64,000 nt of DNA from Carnegiea gigantea (taxonomy: Eukaryota; Streptophyta; Magnoliopsida; Caryophyllales; Cactaceae), in NCBI GenBank assembly GCA_029747015.1, contig JAKOGI010000120.1, positions 1-64,000 of the forward strand, written 5' to 3'. Shown here piece after piece: positions 1 to 9,710 of this stretch; position 1 is the first letter of the stretch, and each line of letters opens with the position of its first letter. Under the pieces are notes generated by a model. It was not told where the DNA came from, made no database searches, and saw only the letters and a program-made list of their open reading frames with translations. A program made the translations under genes and the position numbers.

Positions 1-123
1 GCACGGTCACCCCGTGCCATCAAGCACGGCCGTGCCACTCCTGGCCGTGAGAAATTGCTTAATTTCTAGCTTCCTTCGACGTGAGTTAACTTGGGTTGCT
101 TCCCTTCCCTTGGACTTACATCA
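1..123 (+). repeat. 3' end (U5) of 5' LTR
   Basis: Matches the last part of the complete LTR at 1738-3271, including the GCACGG/CCGTGC hairpin block and the terminal ACATCA. The primer-binding site follows 4 bases later. The rest of this LTR is left of the window. Confidence 0.85.
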
Positions 124-127
124 TTTT

Positions 128-144
128 TGGTATTAGAGCAAGTT
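128..144 (+). other. Primer-binding site (tRNA-iMet), mutated
   Basis: TGGTATTAGAGCAAGTT lies just after the LTR end. It matches the initiator-Met tRNA 3' end pattern TGGTATCAGAGC except for one C to T change, so priming may be weakened. Confidence 0.8.
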
Positions 145-223
145 CAGATCCTTGCCTGAACCCCACGCTCCCAAATTCAATCCAAACACAGTCAAGCATA
201 AACCGTTCCTTCCTGCAATCACA

Positions 224-1690
224 ATGAGTACTAGCATGTCTGTGGAAGAGAAGCTTGAGGTTCTTTCCAAGCAAATGCAAGAAATAAGTGTGAGTAATCA
301 AGAACTCAAAGCTCGAAATGAATACTTGAGAAAACAACTTGGAAACTACCTGAAGCAAAAGCAAAAGGCGTGTGAAGAACCCATCCAATCCGAACCATGG
401 AGGCAAGAACAAGTGTTTAGCCATACTCTTGATTCATCTAGTGAAGATGAACCATTGAGAATGACTGGACAAGACTCACGGAATCAAGCTAGTGCAAATG
501 ATTTCAAGGTTGAAATTCCAGAATTTGAAGGCAAGCTTGATCCTGAAGATTTTTTGGATTGGTTACACATAGTTGAAAGAGTTTTTGAGTACATCCCAGA
601 AGATAAGAAGGTGAAGCTGATTGCTTTAAGGCTTCGTAAGTATGCTTCTCTATGGTGGACTAACTTGTGTGCCAAAAGAGTAAGAGAAAGGAGGTCCAAA
701 ATCAGAACCTGGGAGAAGATGAAGTCAAAGCTCAAGGCTAGATTTCTTCCTTCTACCTATGTTCAAGATTGCTACTCACAACTCCACCATTTGAACCAAG
801 GTAATTTGAGTGTAGAAGAATACACTCGTGAATTTGAAAAGCTTGTGATTAAGTGTGATTTGCAAGAGCCAGAAGAACAAACAATTGTCAGATACTTGGG
901 AGGTCTTGATCCTAGGTATGCTAATGTTGTTGATTTGCAAGCTTACACTTCTTTTGATGAAGTATGTATGCTAGCTCACAAGGTTGAGCAGCAAAAGAAG
1001 AGCAAACCGCCCTCACGGCATGAAAATCCAAATCCCTCACCATATGAACAAACCTTAAACAAAGAGAGTTCATCTTATGTCCCTCAACCCACGGCATCCC
1101 TTTCCCCTACTCCACAAAAGAACCAAACACCACTACAAAGCCTACTCCCGCAACTTAAACCCAAGCATGGCACTTCCCGATGTTTTAAGTGCCAAGGATT
1201 TGGACACATAGCCGCCGATTGTGTCAATCGAAGAAGCATCACTCTGGCTGAGTGGGAGGCAATTGAAAAGGAAGAAAAGGAGGAAGAAACTCAAGAAGAA
1301 GACCTTGAAGAAATTGAGATCACTGCTGATGAAGGTGAAATGCTACTCTTGGAGAAGATGTCTCCAAATTTTCAGGAAGAAGAGCATGAACAACATATGA
1401 ATATTCATGTTTGTATGTTATTCATTCCAAAGGAGCAAGACCATATCCCATCCTTTCCCCACAAAATCATTCCATTCACATCTATCCAGGATCTCGCATG
1501 CTCAGGTCCTAAACTTGCTCAATTTACTCTCCCAAAGCAAAATCCAAACCCACCCCCCATCCATTCATTTCAACACCCACTTCAGTTTCACATGGCTGAT
1601 GTGAGGAATACAGAAGCAAAATTTAAACCAAGCTTATTTGAAGAGTTGATCCTTTTTCAGCCTAGTTCACCTTTGTTTGCTGTTGGGTAG
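224..1690 (+). CDS. gag: Gag of CRM-like non-autonomous retrotransposon
   Basis: Structural Gag polyprotein expected to form the cytoplasmic virus-like particle and bind the element RNA. The frame is open from 152, but I choose the ATG at 224 because the protein start MSTSMSVEEKL is the same as in the complete element (ATG 30649). Seen in order: an N-terminal coiled coil (about residues 5-45), a capsid region with FEGKLDPEDFLDWL and the Leu-Trp-Trp-Thr patch, then a CCHC knuckle (C320-x2-C-x4-H-x4-C). After an acidic stretch ending ADEGEML the protein departs from the autonomous Gag-Pol and has an unrecognised tail of about 105 residues with the motif KFKPSLFEELILFQP. The stop TAG (1688-1690) is followed in the same frame by the LTR-encoded Pol tail (to 1909). 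About 488 residues; open along its whole length. Confidence 0.85.
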   Translation: MSTSMSVEEKLEVLSKQMQEISVSNQELKARNEYLRKQLGNYLKQKQKACEEPIQSEPWRQEQVFSHTLDSSSEDEPLRMTGQDSRNQASANDFKVEIPEFEGKLDPEDFLDWLHIVERVFEYIPEDKKVKLIALRLRKYASLWWTNLCAKRVRERRSKIRTWEKMKSKLKARFLPSTYVQDCYSQLHHLNQGNLSVEEYTREFEKLVIKCDLQEPEEQTIVRYLGGLDPRYANVVDLQAYTSFDEVCMLAHKVEQQKKSKPPSRHENPNPSPYEQTLNKESSSYVPQPTASLSPTPQKNQTPLQSLLPQLKPKHGTSRCFKCQGFGHIAADCVNRRSITLAEWEAIEKEEKEEETQEEDLEEIEITADEGEMLLLEKMSPNFQEEEHEQHMNIHVCMLFIPKEQDHIPSFPHKIIPFTSIQDLACSGPKLAQFTLPKQNPNPPPIHSFQHPLQFHMADVRNTEAKFKPSLFEELILFQPSSPLFAVG

Positions 1691-1724
1691 TACGTCCTTT
1701 CTGATTTGAGGATCAAATCATCCC

Positions 1725-1737
1725 AACAAGGGGAGAA
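1725..1737 (+). other. Polypurine tract
   Basis: AACAAGGGGAGAA directly before the 3' LTR, identical to that of the complete element at 28987-36592. It would prime plus-strand DNA synthesis. Confidence 0.8.
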
Positions 1738-3271
1738 TGATGGAGGTCCATCCTCAAGGTCTAAAAATGTTTCATTGATCCAAAATAATCAAGAAATCAA
1801 CTCCAAAGTCACGGCCATGAGTCACTTGATGGCAAACACACAAGGTGATACACCCGGGTTCTCATCCAGATTTTTTCCCGGTTTTTGCTATCTTATTACA
1901 TCGGCCTAAAGCATATTTTGGTGTCCGTTTTTTGGATGATTATCAAGTTCAGGATGTTAACTTTTAAGTCCAATTGGTTCATATCATTTGGAATTCATTT
2001 GGTTACTTAAAACAGTTCATCTCTTGAACCTGTCCGGATTGCACTGCAAAATGCACGGTTTGGTTTTCTGGTTTGTTCAGGGGGCAAATGACGTCCAAAT
2101 GCTACGATTCCAAATGGAGGGTAAACTAGACATCTTGAGGTTTCCAACGATGTAAGAAACGTAGCCAATAGTCATCATTTGAGGTGTCAAACATGCGTTG
2201 CAAGTGGAGGCAGAAACCGGCTGCTTGACACCCGGTTGCTTAGCCTGGTGGTTTTCCTCCTTCAAGGGGTTTGCTTAAGGTGGAAGGCTGCCAAGCCGGT
2301 CATTTTGAGCTGCTTGATTAAGCACCACTCAGCTACTTGAGAGAGAGACACGTGGAGCTAATGAAACGCCACCATTTTGCAAGCTCTCATTCGACCACTC
2401 AAGCATGACATGGCACACATGCAATTTTCAGCCGTTTTGAGGTGGCAGCCGTGCACTCTTACCTTCCTAGCTGGGAAATTGAGTCATCTACATTCCTTAA
2501 TGCATAGGAAAGGCTTAGGAAGATAAATTAAGTGCTTTGAAATATAAACTTTCAGCTTATGTATGTTTTAGTTTAAACCGTGTATTATTTAGTTTAATGA
2601 CTTTCCTTGCCTAGAAGGAAAGCCCTTTTCATGTAATCACAAGGCTATATAAGTGCCTTAGCTGCTCTTTTGTAAAATAATAAGTTTTGAGTATTAAAGT
2701 TGAGAGCAAAGACTTTGTGTCTTGTGATTTCTTAAACACTTAACTTGCTTATCCTTAATTGTGGTCGATTAAGGTGGTGACCAAGTGAGTCTTGATCTTT
2801 GGTTAGGTGGTGTATCTTATCCTAATCCAAGATTAAGGGCCCTAAGCTAAATGATTAGTGGTGTATCTTATCTAATCATCTAGCTTAGAACTATCCAAGG
2901 TTCATTAAACACTCTTGAAGTTCACAAACTAGTTCTTGGTTTCACTCCTCTTAAACCATGAATTACCTTTGTTCTTCTTAGTGTCTTTTTATCCTCCTTT
3001 ACTTCCCTCACTTCCTTTACTCCTTTGATTCCTCTTTTCCACACAAAATCAAGCCTTGACTTAGCTGATTGCATCGAACTTCCTTTAACCTTCAAAGCCA
3101 TCTCAAACCGTGGAAAGGGACTTACCTAGGCAAGCTAGGCAGTGAATTGGCACGGGCCCCCCGTGCCATCAAGCACGGCCGTGCCACCCCTGGCCGTGAG
3201 AGTTTGCTTGTTTTCTAGCCTCCTTTGACGTGAGTTTACTTGGGTTGTTCCTACCCTTGAGACTTACATCA
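1738..3271 (+). repeat. 3' LTR of gag-only CRM-like element (1534 bp)
   Basis: Starts TGATGGAGGTCC after the polypurine tract and ends GACTTACATCA. It is close in sequence and length to the LTRs at 28987-30533 and 35048-36592. Bases 1738-1909 read in frame as a Pol-type C-terminal tail ending PGFCYLITSA. A TATA box lies at 2646 and a palindromic hairpin block at 3149-3200. Confidence 0.9.
2646..2652 (+). promoter_or_regulatory. LTR TATA box
   Basis: TATATAA in the right part of the LTR, at the position equivalent to TATAAAA in the related LTRs (29912, 35971). It marks the likely end of U3; as a 3' LTR copy it would drive transcription into the flank. Confidence 0.55.
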
Positions 3272-3450
3272 CTGGGAAAGGCAAGTGGCACGGTCGTGCT
3301 TTTTGGCAGGGGGGGACCGTGCTGAAGTTCTGTCCAGTGAAAAATGTGGGCACGGTTTTGATGTTTTGTGGGGGAAATGTGTTTGGGTGTTTGGAAGGGT
3401 GTTGGGCAGAAAGCTTAGGCCTAGGGAAGCCTTAGCTCTGATACCAAATA
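3272..3450 (-). mobile_element. Leader stub of minus-strand CRM-like element
   Basis: Read on the minus strand, the LTR at 3451-4577 is followed by a primer-binding site (TGGTATCAGAGCT, plus 3434-3446) and about 170 bp of leader holding a GCACGGTC...CCGTGCC hairpin block (3287-3323). The leader stops where the plus-strand element ends at 3271, as expected if that element inserted here. The rest of this minus element is left of the window. Confidence 0.7.
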
Positions 3451-4577
3451 TGATGTATCCTCAAGGGGGGGTAGCCAAAGCAAGCCAAATCAGAATGCAA
3501 AGAGAACAAACGGATTCAAGCTTCGTTTGTAAACACAAGCTCAAAGTAGGATAGTTTTGTGAATAGAACCGAAACTAGCACCTCACTTGGATACAGAAAC
3601 ACCACCAAGTTTAGTACTAGGGCCCTTAACAACTCCTTGGATACAGAAACACCCCCAAAGAGAGGTTAAGACTCTTGCTAGATCACCACCCTACCCGGCC
3701 AAAGATAGAGATAAGCTAGAAGAGAGTTTGGGAGTTCAAAGGAGCAAAGCTCAACTTCAATCTATTTTCTCAACATGATGGCCGGCAAAAGGGCCTTGGG
3801 GGGCTTAAATACAAAGCTTCCTAGTACAAAACATAGGCCCTAGACTACCTTACAAGCTAAACTAGGCAAAAACCTGAAAATCAAAACAACACCAAAAACG
3901 GTTTAAACCGTGGCTTGACACATCTTCATTGTTGATCTTGAGGCTTAGGTGTCGACCTTGGGAGCTTGGGAGAATTCAATCAGCAGCTTGTCACTCTAAT
4001 CAAGTCATTTGCAAGTGGATTAAACCTTGATAAGAGCAAAAAGCACCCCAAAAAGAACAATATGCAGCTGCTGCCTTTACCCGGGTAAAAGGGAGTTTCT
4101 TCCCTTAATTTGCTGGTTAATAGCTCCACAACTGTGTAATTTGGCTGCGTTTTTTTATGGCCACTTGATAATATTTTTAATATGCTTTCAAGCCATAAAA
4201 GTTTCAGTCCAAATGGAGGAGCTTTGGGCGTCCAAACAGACCCATTTCCAGAACTGGGCAGAACTGAAACAGTTTTGAGCACTTGACTTCAACAGCTGAT
4301 TTGAGGTAGCAAATGACCTCCAAATGACTTGTAATTGGTCTTATTGGAAAGAAAACATCTTAAACTTAAAGTTAGGCCTCCTACATTCCAATCATATCCA
4401 TTGGAAGGTCATGTAAAAAGGTGTACAAAATCGGGTTTGTTCAGAGGCGGAAAACAGGATGAAGGCTGAAAATGACTAAGGCAAACTAGGCATGTTTTTT
4501 GCACTTTAGCCATTGATTCTGATTGTTTTGGAGCACCTTGAGGGTAGGTATTCATGGTCATGGATGGATCTCCATCA
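3451..4577 (-). repeat. 5' LTR of minus-strand CRM-like element (1127 bp)
   Basis: On the plus strand it runs from TGATGTATCC to CTCCATCA; on the minus strand it starts TGATGGAGATCC and ends GGATACATCA, next to its primer-binding site. It is inserted in the long LTR at 4578: the following bases (ttaccaag) continue the sequence seen uninterrupted near 20390. On the minus strand, 4577-4409 is an open frame of about 56 codons ending KPDFVHLFT, comparable with the LTR-encoded tails of the other families. A shorter LTR family than its neighbours. Confidence 0.8.
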
Positions 4578-4629
4578 TTACCAAGCAAGTAGATATGATT
4601 CAGCAATGCACTACAGCCAACAGTCATAA

Positions 4630-4631
<2 letters not shown>

Positions 4632-4667
<36 letters not shown>
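4632..4667. repeat. (AT)n microsatellite in LTR
   Basis: Uninterrupted AT dinucleotides. A longer tract occupies the same place in the other LTR copy at 20451-20508, so the tract predates duplication of the LTR and has since changed length. Confidence 0.95.
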
Positions 4668-4671
<4 letters not shown>

Positions 4672-4879
4672 ATATCGCATTAACTTGAAACGAACGGTTA
4701 GCAAGCTTAATTAAACTTACAAGGCATGAAACTCGATTACGTTCATGTATTACAATGAAAGGGTAAACATGCTCGTTTCAACATTCATAACTTATTTCCA
4801 TAGCTACAAGCATGATTTAACTAAATAGGCAGACATCGATTCGAGGTGTTCATTATTATTTCGAGGTCACTATTCTGGT

Positions 4880-5390
4880 ATAAAGTAACTAATCACACAA
4901 ATATCGATTCTAAGCATTCTCATTTCATTTCGAAGCTATTAGTCGAGCATGAATTAACTAAGCATACATGTGTCGATTCTAAACAGTCACATTTCATTTC
5001 GAAGCTATTACATGAGCATGAATTGACTAAGTGTACATGTATCGATTCTAAACATTCACATTTCAATTCGAGCCATTAAACGAGCATGAATTGACTAAGT
5101 GTACATGTATCGATTCTAAGCATTCATATTTCGTTTCAAAGCTATTAAACGAACATCAGTTAACTAAGTGTACATGCATCAATTCTAAACATTCACATTT
5201 CAATTCGAGTTATTAAACGAGCATGATTTGACTAAGTGTGCATGTATCGGTTCTTAGCATTCATATTTTGTTTCGAAGCTATAAACAAACATGAATTAAC
5301 CAAGTTTACATGTATTGATTCTAAACATTCACATTTCAATTCGAAGTTATTTTCAAGCGTTAGTTAACTAAACTAACATACATCGATTCA
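4880..5390. repeat. 68-bp tandem repeats in Tekay-like LTR
   Basis: Repeated phrase of the form GAGCATGAATTGACTAAG...ATTCGAAGCTATTAAAC. Starts near 4945, 5014 and 5082 give a period of 68-69 bp. The same array is in the sister LTR (about 20720-21235). Confidence 0.85.
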
Positions 5391-5934
5391 AGGCATGGTT
5401 AAGTTATTTCGAAGTCACTTTCAGGCATAAACTAACTAAACTTAACATGCATCGATTTAAACTAAATTCAACTGAAACAGAACATGCATAACCCCAATCA
5501 ATCTGACTAATCCTAAACTCACATGCAACGCAACTTAAGGGTTAAAACAGCTTTGAAACTACTAATACTTAGGAGGCGAGAAACACCCACCTAGATTCCA
5601 AGCTAAGGACCCATTCTAAGCATTTTGGGCTCCACTTTGGGCGTTGGAAAACCCTAATCCTCGACCCTTGCTCGCTGACCAAACCCTAATCCGAATGTCT
5701 TGGCAAACCCGAAACCCTAGCTTTCAAACCCTTGACTCATACAACTCTTGGTGGTCGCCAACACTCGAACCCACTAGTGGCACCTTGCCGGCGTCTACCT
5801 CCGCCATGTCCACCGTAGTCGCGACCCCTTTTCTAGCTTTCAATCTCTCAATCTCTCGAACTATCCATCGCTTGGTTGTAAAGGGCCGGCACGGTGCGAC
5901 CCAGGGTGGCGACGCCACCGTCGCCGCCTGCTCC

Positions 5935-7626
5935 TGATGGAAATCCCTCCATGCCCTTTGATTTAAAAGAAGCAAATCAATTAGATAATTTCATTTTGGT
6001 GTTTAAAGGATGAATAAATCATCCTTATTTTGTTTAAGACCTAAAATAGCAGGTCATGGTTTGCTTCCAGTAGCAAACCCGGTTTTGAGAGGTTAATTAC
6101 TTAAACTTCTTTAAAGTTTAAGTCCAATATTTTGCATTGAGATTGAAGTTCATGAAGTCAGCTTTTCACAAAATCAAGTTTCACCGCATTTGGACTTCAT
6201 TTACCCTCTCAAATTAGCCAATAAAACCAAGATATGCAAACTGCCAGTTCAAACAGAATGTACCAGATTTTTGGGTATGTGATTTGACAAGCTTAATGGT
6301 GGTTTAAACCTTGGATTTTTACCATCTTAGAAACCCCAAGATGTCTACTTTTAGGTCCAAGCATTGAATTCCAATCATGCTTAGTTGAAATAAAGAAATC
6401 AATCCATTTTGTCAAACCTGCCAGTTTTGGTCCAAAACTGCGCGGTAAAATGTTTTAGTAGAACTAACCTACTTAAACATAGTTTAACCTTGATTTCTTT
6501 GTTGGGGGGTTTGTACACACCCTAAGGTTTCCCCCCATGGCCTGAAAACGAAACCATGCTCACTTTTGGTTGGGTTTAAAGAAGCTAGAAAACCGGCCAG
6601 AAAACTGTCTCGTGAACCTGGTTTAAGCATGAGGTGTTTTTCCTTCTCAAGTGGGTTTTCCCAACTGCTTGGTTGCTTGCCTACATCACACCATGTGCAA
6701 CGCTGCTAGAAACACAATAATTTGCGGCTGAAGAAGCTTTGAAATGTGTGAACCAATGAGAAGACAAAGGAGAAAACAACACCATGCAATCCAATTGGTT
6801 AGCTGAAAAGGAGAATGCACTTTACGGCTGTCCAATGAGAATTCAGCAAGCATTCTGGTTGTATTAAGCTTAAGTATGAGTAGATTAATGTGTAATAAAC
6901 ATTAGCGTTGTATTCCTTTATGTTTTGAATATAATTTAATTAAGTTAAAGCTAAGTTAGCACACGGTTAGCCTAAACTGTTTGGATTAAGCATAATTAAT
7001 ACCTTTCCTCACTAGGAGGGAAAGGTGAGGTATGTGCTTGCTTGTGTGGCTGCTTGCTAGGTTGTTTTATTTAAGGAACACACGGCCACTTTGTATCAAT
7101 ATATCTGATTTGAATTAAAACCCCAAGTTGAGAGCATTTGTGCTTTCGTGCTTTTGCACACTTAAATACTAAACTTGCTTATCCTTAGCTAGGCCGGTTA
7201 GGGTGGCGTTCAAGTGAAGTCTTAAACTTGTTTAAGTGGTGTTTCTGTATCTTAATCAAGTTTAGGGGCCCTAAACTCAAACTTAGTGGTGTTTTTGTAT
7301 CTAAGTGAGGGTTTAGAACTATCCATCTACCTTGTTTATCTCACGGGTTCCTTGTTAACTTTGCTGAATTTCAGTTCACAAATCGTGTATTTTGCATTCT
7401 GGTTTGAGTTTACAATTAATCCCTTGAAGATACATCAAGTTCCTTTTCCTTTTCCCATTTAGAATCCCTTGATTCTAAATCCCATCCCTACCTCACGTTG
7501 TTGCTGCCTCACAAATAGCCCCCAACGTGCCGCTTTCCTTGATTTTTTCCTTGATTGTATTCTCCCTTGGTTTTAAGCTTTCACTCTTAATTTGAGTTCT
7601 AGCTTAGACCCTCGGCAATTACATCA
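5935..7626 (+). repeat. 5' LTR of 8.9-kb element (1692 bp)
   Basis: Starts TGATGGAAATCC and ends GGCAATTACATCA, followed by the primer-binding site. The 3' LTR at 13174 has the same length. No strong TATA box; a TTTATTTAAGG segment near 7065 is at the expected place. Confidence 0.9.
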
Positions 7627-7630
7627 TATT

Positions 7631-7646
7631 TGGTATCAGAGCAAGT
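7631..7646 (+). other. Primer-binding site (tRNA-iMet)
   Basis: TGGTATCAGAGCAAGT, 4 bases after the LTR end; initiator-Met tRNA type. Confidence 0.85.
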
Positions 7647-7751
7647 TTCTCCTTGTCCTGGTATTCGTCCCCAAGCTCCCCAAAACACAAATCCAAATCC
7701 ATTCCTTAAACACAAAGTCCAATTCTGTTCTACTCTTAAACCAGTTACACC

Positions 7752-8186
7752 ATGTGTACTAGTTCGAGTTTAGAAGAGAAACTGGATGCTATTTTGAAGA
7801 GCAATCACGAGATTACTTCTTCTAATCAAGAATTGAAGAGTTTAAATCAAGAGTTGCAAGCTCAAAACGAGTACCTACGCAAGCAGCTAGGTATCTTTCT
7901 CAAGCAAAAACAAAAGGCGTGTGAAGAACCTATCCAGTCTGAACCATGGAGGCAAAAACAAGTGTCTAGTCATACTTTGGATTCATCTAGTGAGGATGAA
8001 CCCTTAAGAATGACAAGACCAGACCCACGAATTGAAGCTACTTCAAATGATTTCAAAGTGGAAATTCCAAAATTTGAAGGCAAGCTTGATCCTGAAGATT
8101 TTTTGGATTGGTTACATACAGTTGAAAGAGTTTTTGAGCACAAGGACATCCCAGAAGACAAGAAGGTGAAGCTAATTGCTTTAAGG
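7752..8186 (+). pseudogene. gag: Gag pseudogene, first part (split by nested element)
   Basis: Begins MCTSSSLEEKLDAILK, a coiled-coil N-terminus like the Gag at 224 but with extra NQEL repeats. It continues through FEGKLDPEDFLDWLHTVERVF to KVKLIALR, where a retrotransposon interrupts the capsid region at 8187. The reading frame resumes after 12070. Relative to the gag at 224 the start region is distinct, so this is a related but separate family. Confidence 0.85.
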
Positions 8187-9342
8187 TGATGCATATTTCC
8201 ATATGCATCATTTTTATTCAAGACCAATTTCAAAGAAGAAAAGGGTCAAAGAAGATCATGCTTGGAAGTGTGCTTATTGGGTCTTATTAAGTGAGTTCAA
8301 AGACTCACGACACTATGAAGAGGTCAAAAAGAGGTTAAACTTTGCTAGAAATTTGGTGCCGAATTCATCCCTGCGGAACCCGATTTTTGTGACCAATTTT
8401 GGACAAGCTCAAGTGGACCCACAACTCGAGGGCCCATGTGCTTTTGAAGCTTAAGATGTCAGCTTTAAAATAAGCCCAATTTTATTTTATTTGGACATCA
8501 TTTGATTGGGCAAAATATCACTCAAAGATACGTTGTGCTGATCCAGTCCAGTCTGAGATAGGTGCATTGTTTGGGCCATAACTTTCAAACCGCTTATCCA
8601 AATTGAGCAAATGAGCCCAGTCTGGAAAATAGACTTCCAGGGCTTTCTAACAAGCCCAAGAACGCGTGATTTGGCCGAGTATTCTGGAAGTTATGCTCTG
8701 TTGAAGTTGAGGCAGTTGCAAGGATTAATGCTGGGAATATGAAGAGTCTTAGGTTACATATATTTGTGTGGCTGATATTGTGCACGTTTTAGATGCTTCT
8801 AGATTGATGTAATCAGCTGCAAAAATCCTAGAATATTCCTTGTAACCTCCCCCACCCCCTTTTATGATGTGTCTTTTCATTTTTCTTAGACTTTTCATTA
8901 GCTAGTTTTAATTGTTAGGAGTTATTTGAGTCTTTTGATTGTCTTTTGCTGAGTCTATAAAAGGGGAGGGGCATGTGAAGCTAATCATTCAGCATTGTAA
9001 GAGATTTCCAAAGTAATACAAGCACCTTTGAGAGTGATTCTCATTTGTGTCTCAAAAATTCCTAGTTCTATATCTTGAATTTGGCTAATTCAAGTGGTGT
9101 TCTAGGTTCTCTATCTTTTCCAATTGGAGTGATTCCTTGGTAAGACAAGAGAATTAGCCCAAGGTCAAGTCATTGAGTGGCTCCGTGAAGGATTATCTCA
9201 ATTACAAGATCTTGTTCTATCCCTTTTTCTTGTGTAGTGAAGTTCTTCATCCATCTCATCCATCTTTCATTTCTCTTTCCAATTTGGCTTATTTGAGTTG
9301 GAGTTTGATTTGGTTCACTTGCCCCCCCCCACATATACATCA
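8187..9342 (+). repeat. 5' LTR of nested TR-GAG (1156 bp)
   Basis: The first 24 bases are a perfect hairpin: TGATGCATAT, loop ttcc, ATATGCATCA. The LTR ends ATATACATCA. Bases 8203-8454 are the LTR copy of the reading frame that forms the end of the Gag ORF at the other LTR. Confidence 0.93.
8956..8962 (+). promoter_or_regulatory. LTR TATA box
   Basis: TATAAAA followed by GGGGAGGGGCATG; the same site is in the 3' LTR at 11679-11685. Likely promoter of the nested element. Confidence 0.65.
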
Positions 9343-9344
9343 AT

Positions 9345-9358
9345 TGGTATCAGAGCCA
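9345..9358 (+). other. Primer-binding site (tRNA-iMet)
   Basis: TGGTATCAGAGCCA, two bases after the LTR end. Full match to the initiator-Met tRNA pattern. Confidence 0.9.
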
Positions 9359-9467
9359 AGGCTCTTAAGTGACCCACATCACACCCACATACATCCCAAA
9401 AAGCCAAAATACAAAAAACAAAAAGAGGCACAAACCGGCAATCCGAGTCTTGAAGACCAGAGAAGCA

Positions 9468-9647
9468 GCACGGTGCCCCCGTGCCACAACACACGACCGT
9501 GCCATATTCTTTTTCCAGGAATCTTCAAGTCGAGACGGAGCACGGTGCCCCCGTGCCGCCAAGCACGACCGTGCCACTCTACTTTTCTGCATTTTCTTCA
9601 GCCGAAGCATAGCACGGCCTGACCGTGCCCCCTTGCACGACCGTGCC
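9468..9647 (+). repeat. Three GCACGG/CCGTGC hairpin blocks in leader
   Basis: Blocks at 9468-9506, 9540-9576 and 9612-9647 each pair GCACGG with CCGTGC around short C-rich loops and then give a second GCACGACCGTGC palindrome. The same block occurs once in U5 of other CRM-like LTRs. Position between primer-binding site and gag would suit RNA dimerisation or packaging; this role is inference. Confidence 0.75.
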
Positions 9648-9710
9648 ACCTTTGCCACAGCCAACTTACGTTTCAAATCAATCCACGAAGAACCCTAGAC
9701 CTCATCCTTC

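Larger units (their letters stand above)
1..3271 (+). mobile_element. CRM-like gag-only LTR retrotransposon, left end outside window
   Basis: Order seen: end of a 5' LTR, primer-binding site, gag, polypurine tract, complete 3' LTR. No protease, reverse transcriptase, RNase H or integrase core lies between gag and the 3' LTR, so this is a non-autonomous element of the TR-GAG type that would need enzymes in trans, presumably from a relative such as the element at 28987-36592, whose Gag start and LTR are clearly related. It appears to sit in the leader of a minus-strand CRM-like element (3272-4577); the five bases after its end are ctggg, but the left target duplication is outside the window. 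Confidence 0.85.
4578..5934 (-). repeat. Tekay-like left LTR, first part
   Basis: Closely follows 20388-21652. It holds an (AT)n tract, a 68-bp tandem array and, on the minus strand, a possible splice donor CTAG|GTGGGT at 5590. Interrupted at 5934 by the element with target duplication gctcc (5930-5934). An ORF over 5644-5937 is an LTR by-product. Confidence 0.75.

Noticed and set aside
4880..5390. Possible CRISPR-like regularly spaced repeat
   Set aside because: Direct tandem repeats without unique spacers, inside a plant retrotransposon LTR.
5644..5937. 97-codon ORF (and its antisense shadow)
   Set aside because: Part of the Tekay-like LTR, cut by the insertion at 5935; the sister LTR at about 21480 does not keep it open.
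9173..9698. ORFs of 109 and 149 codons around the leader of the nested element
   Set aside because: They overlap the LTR end, primer-binding site and hairpin blocks in alternative frames; the Gag start at 9711 explains the coding signal.
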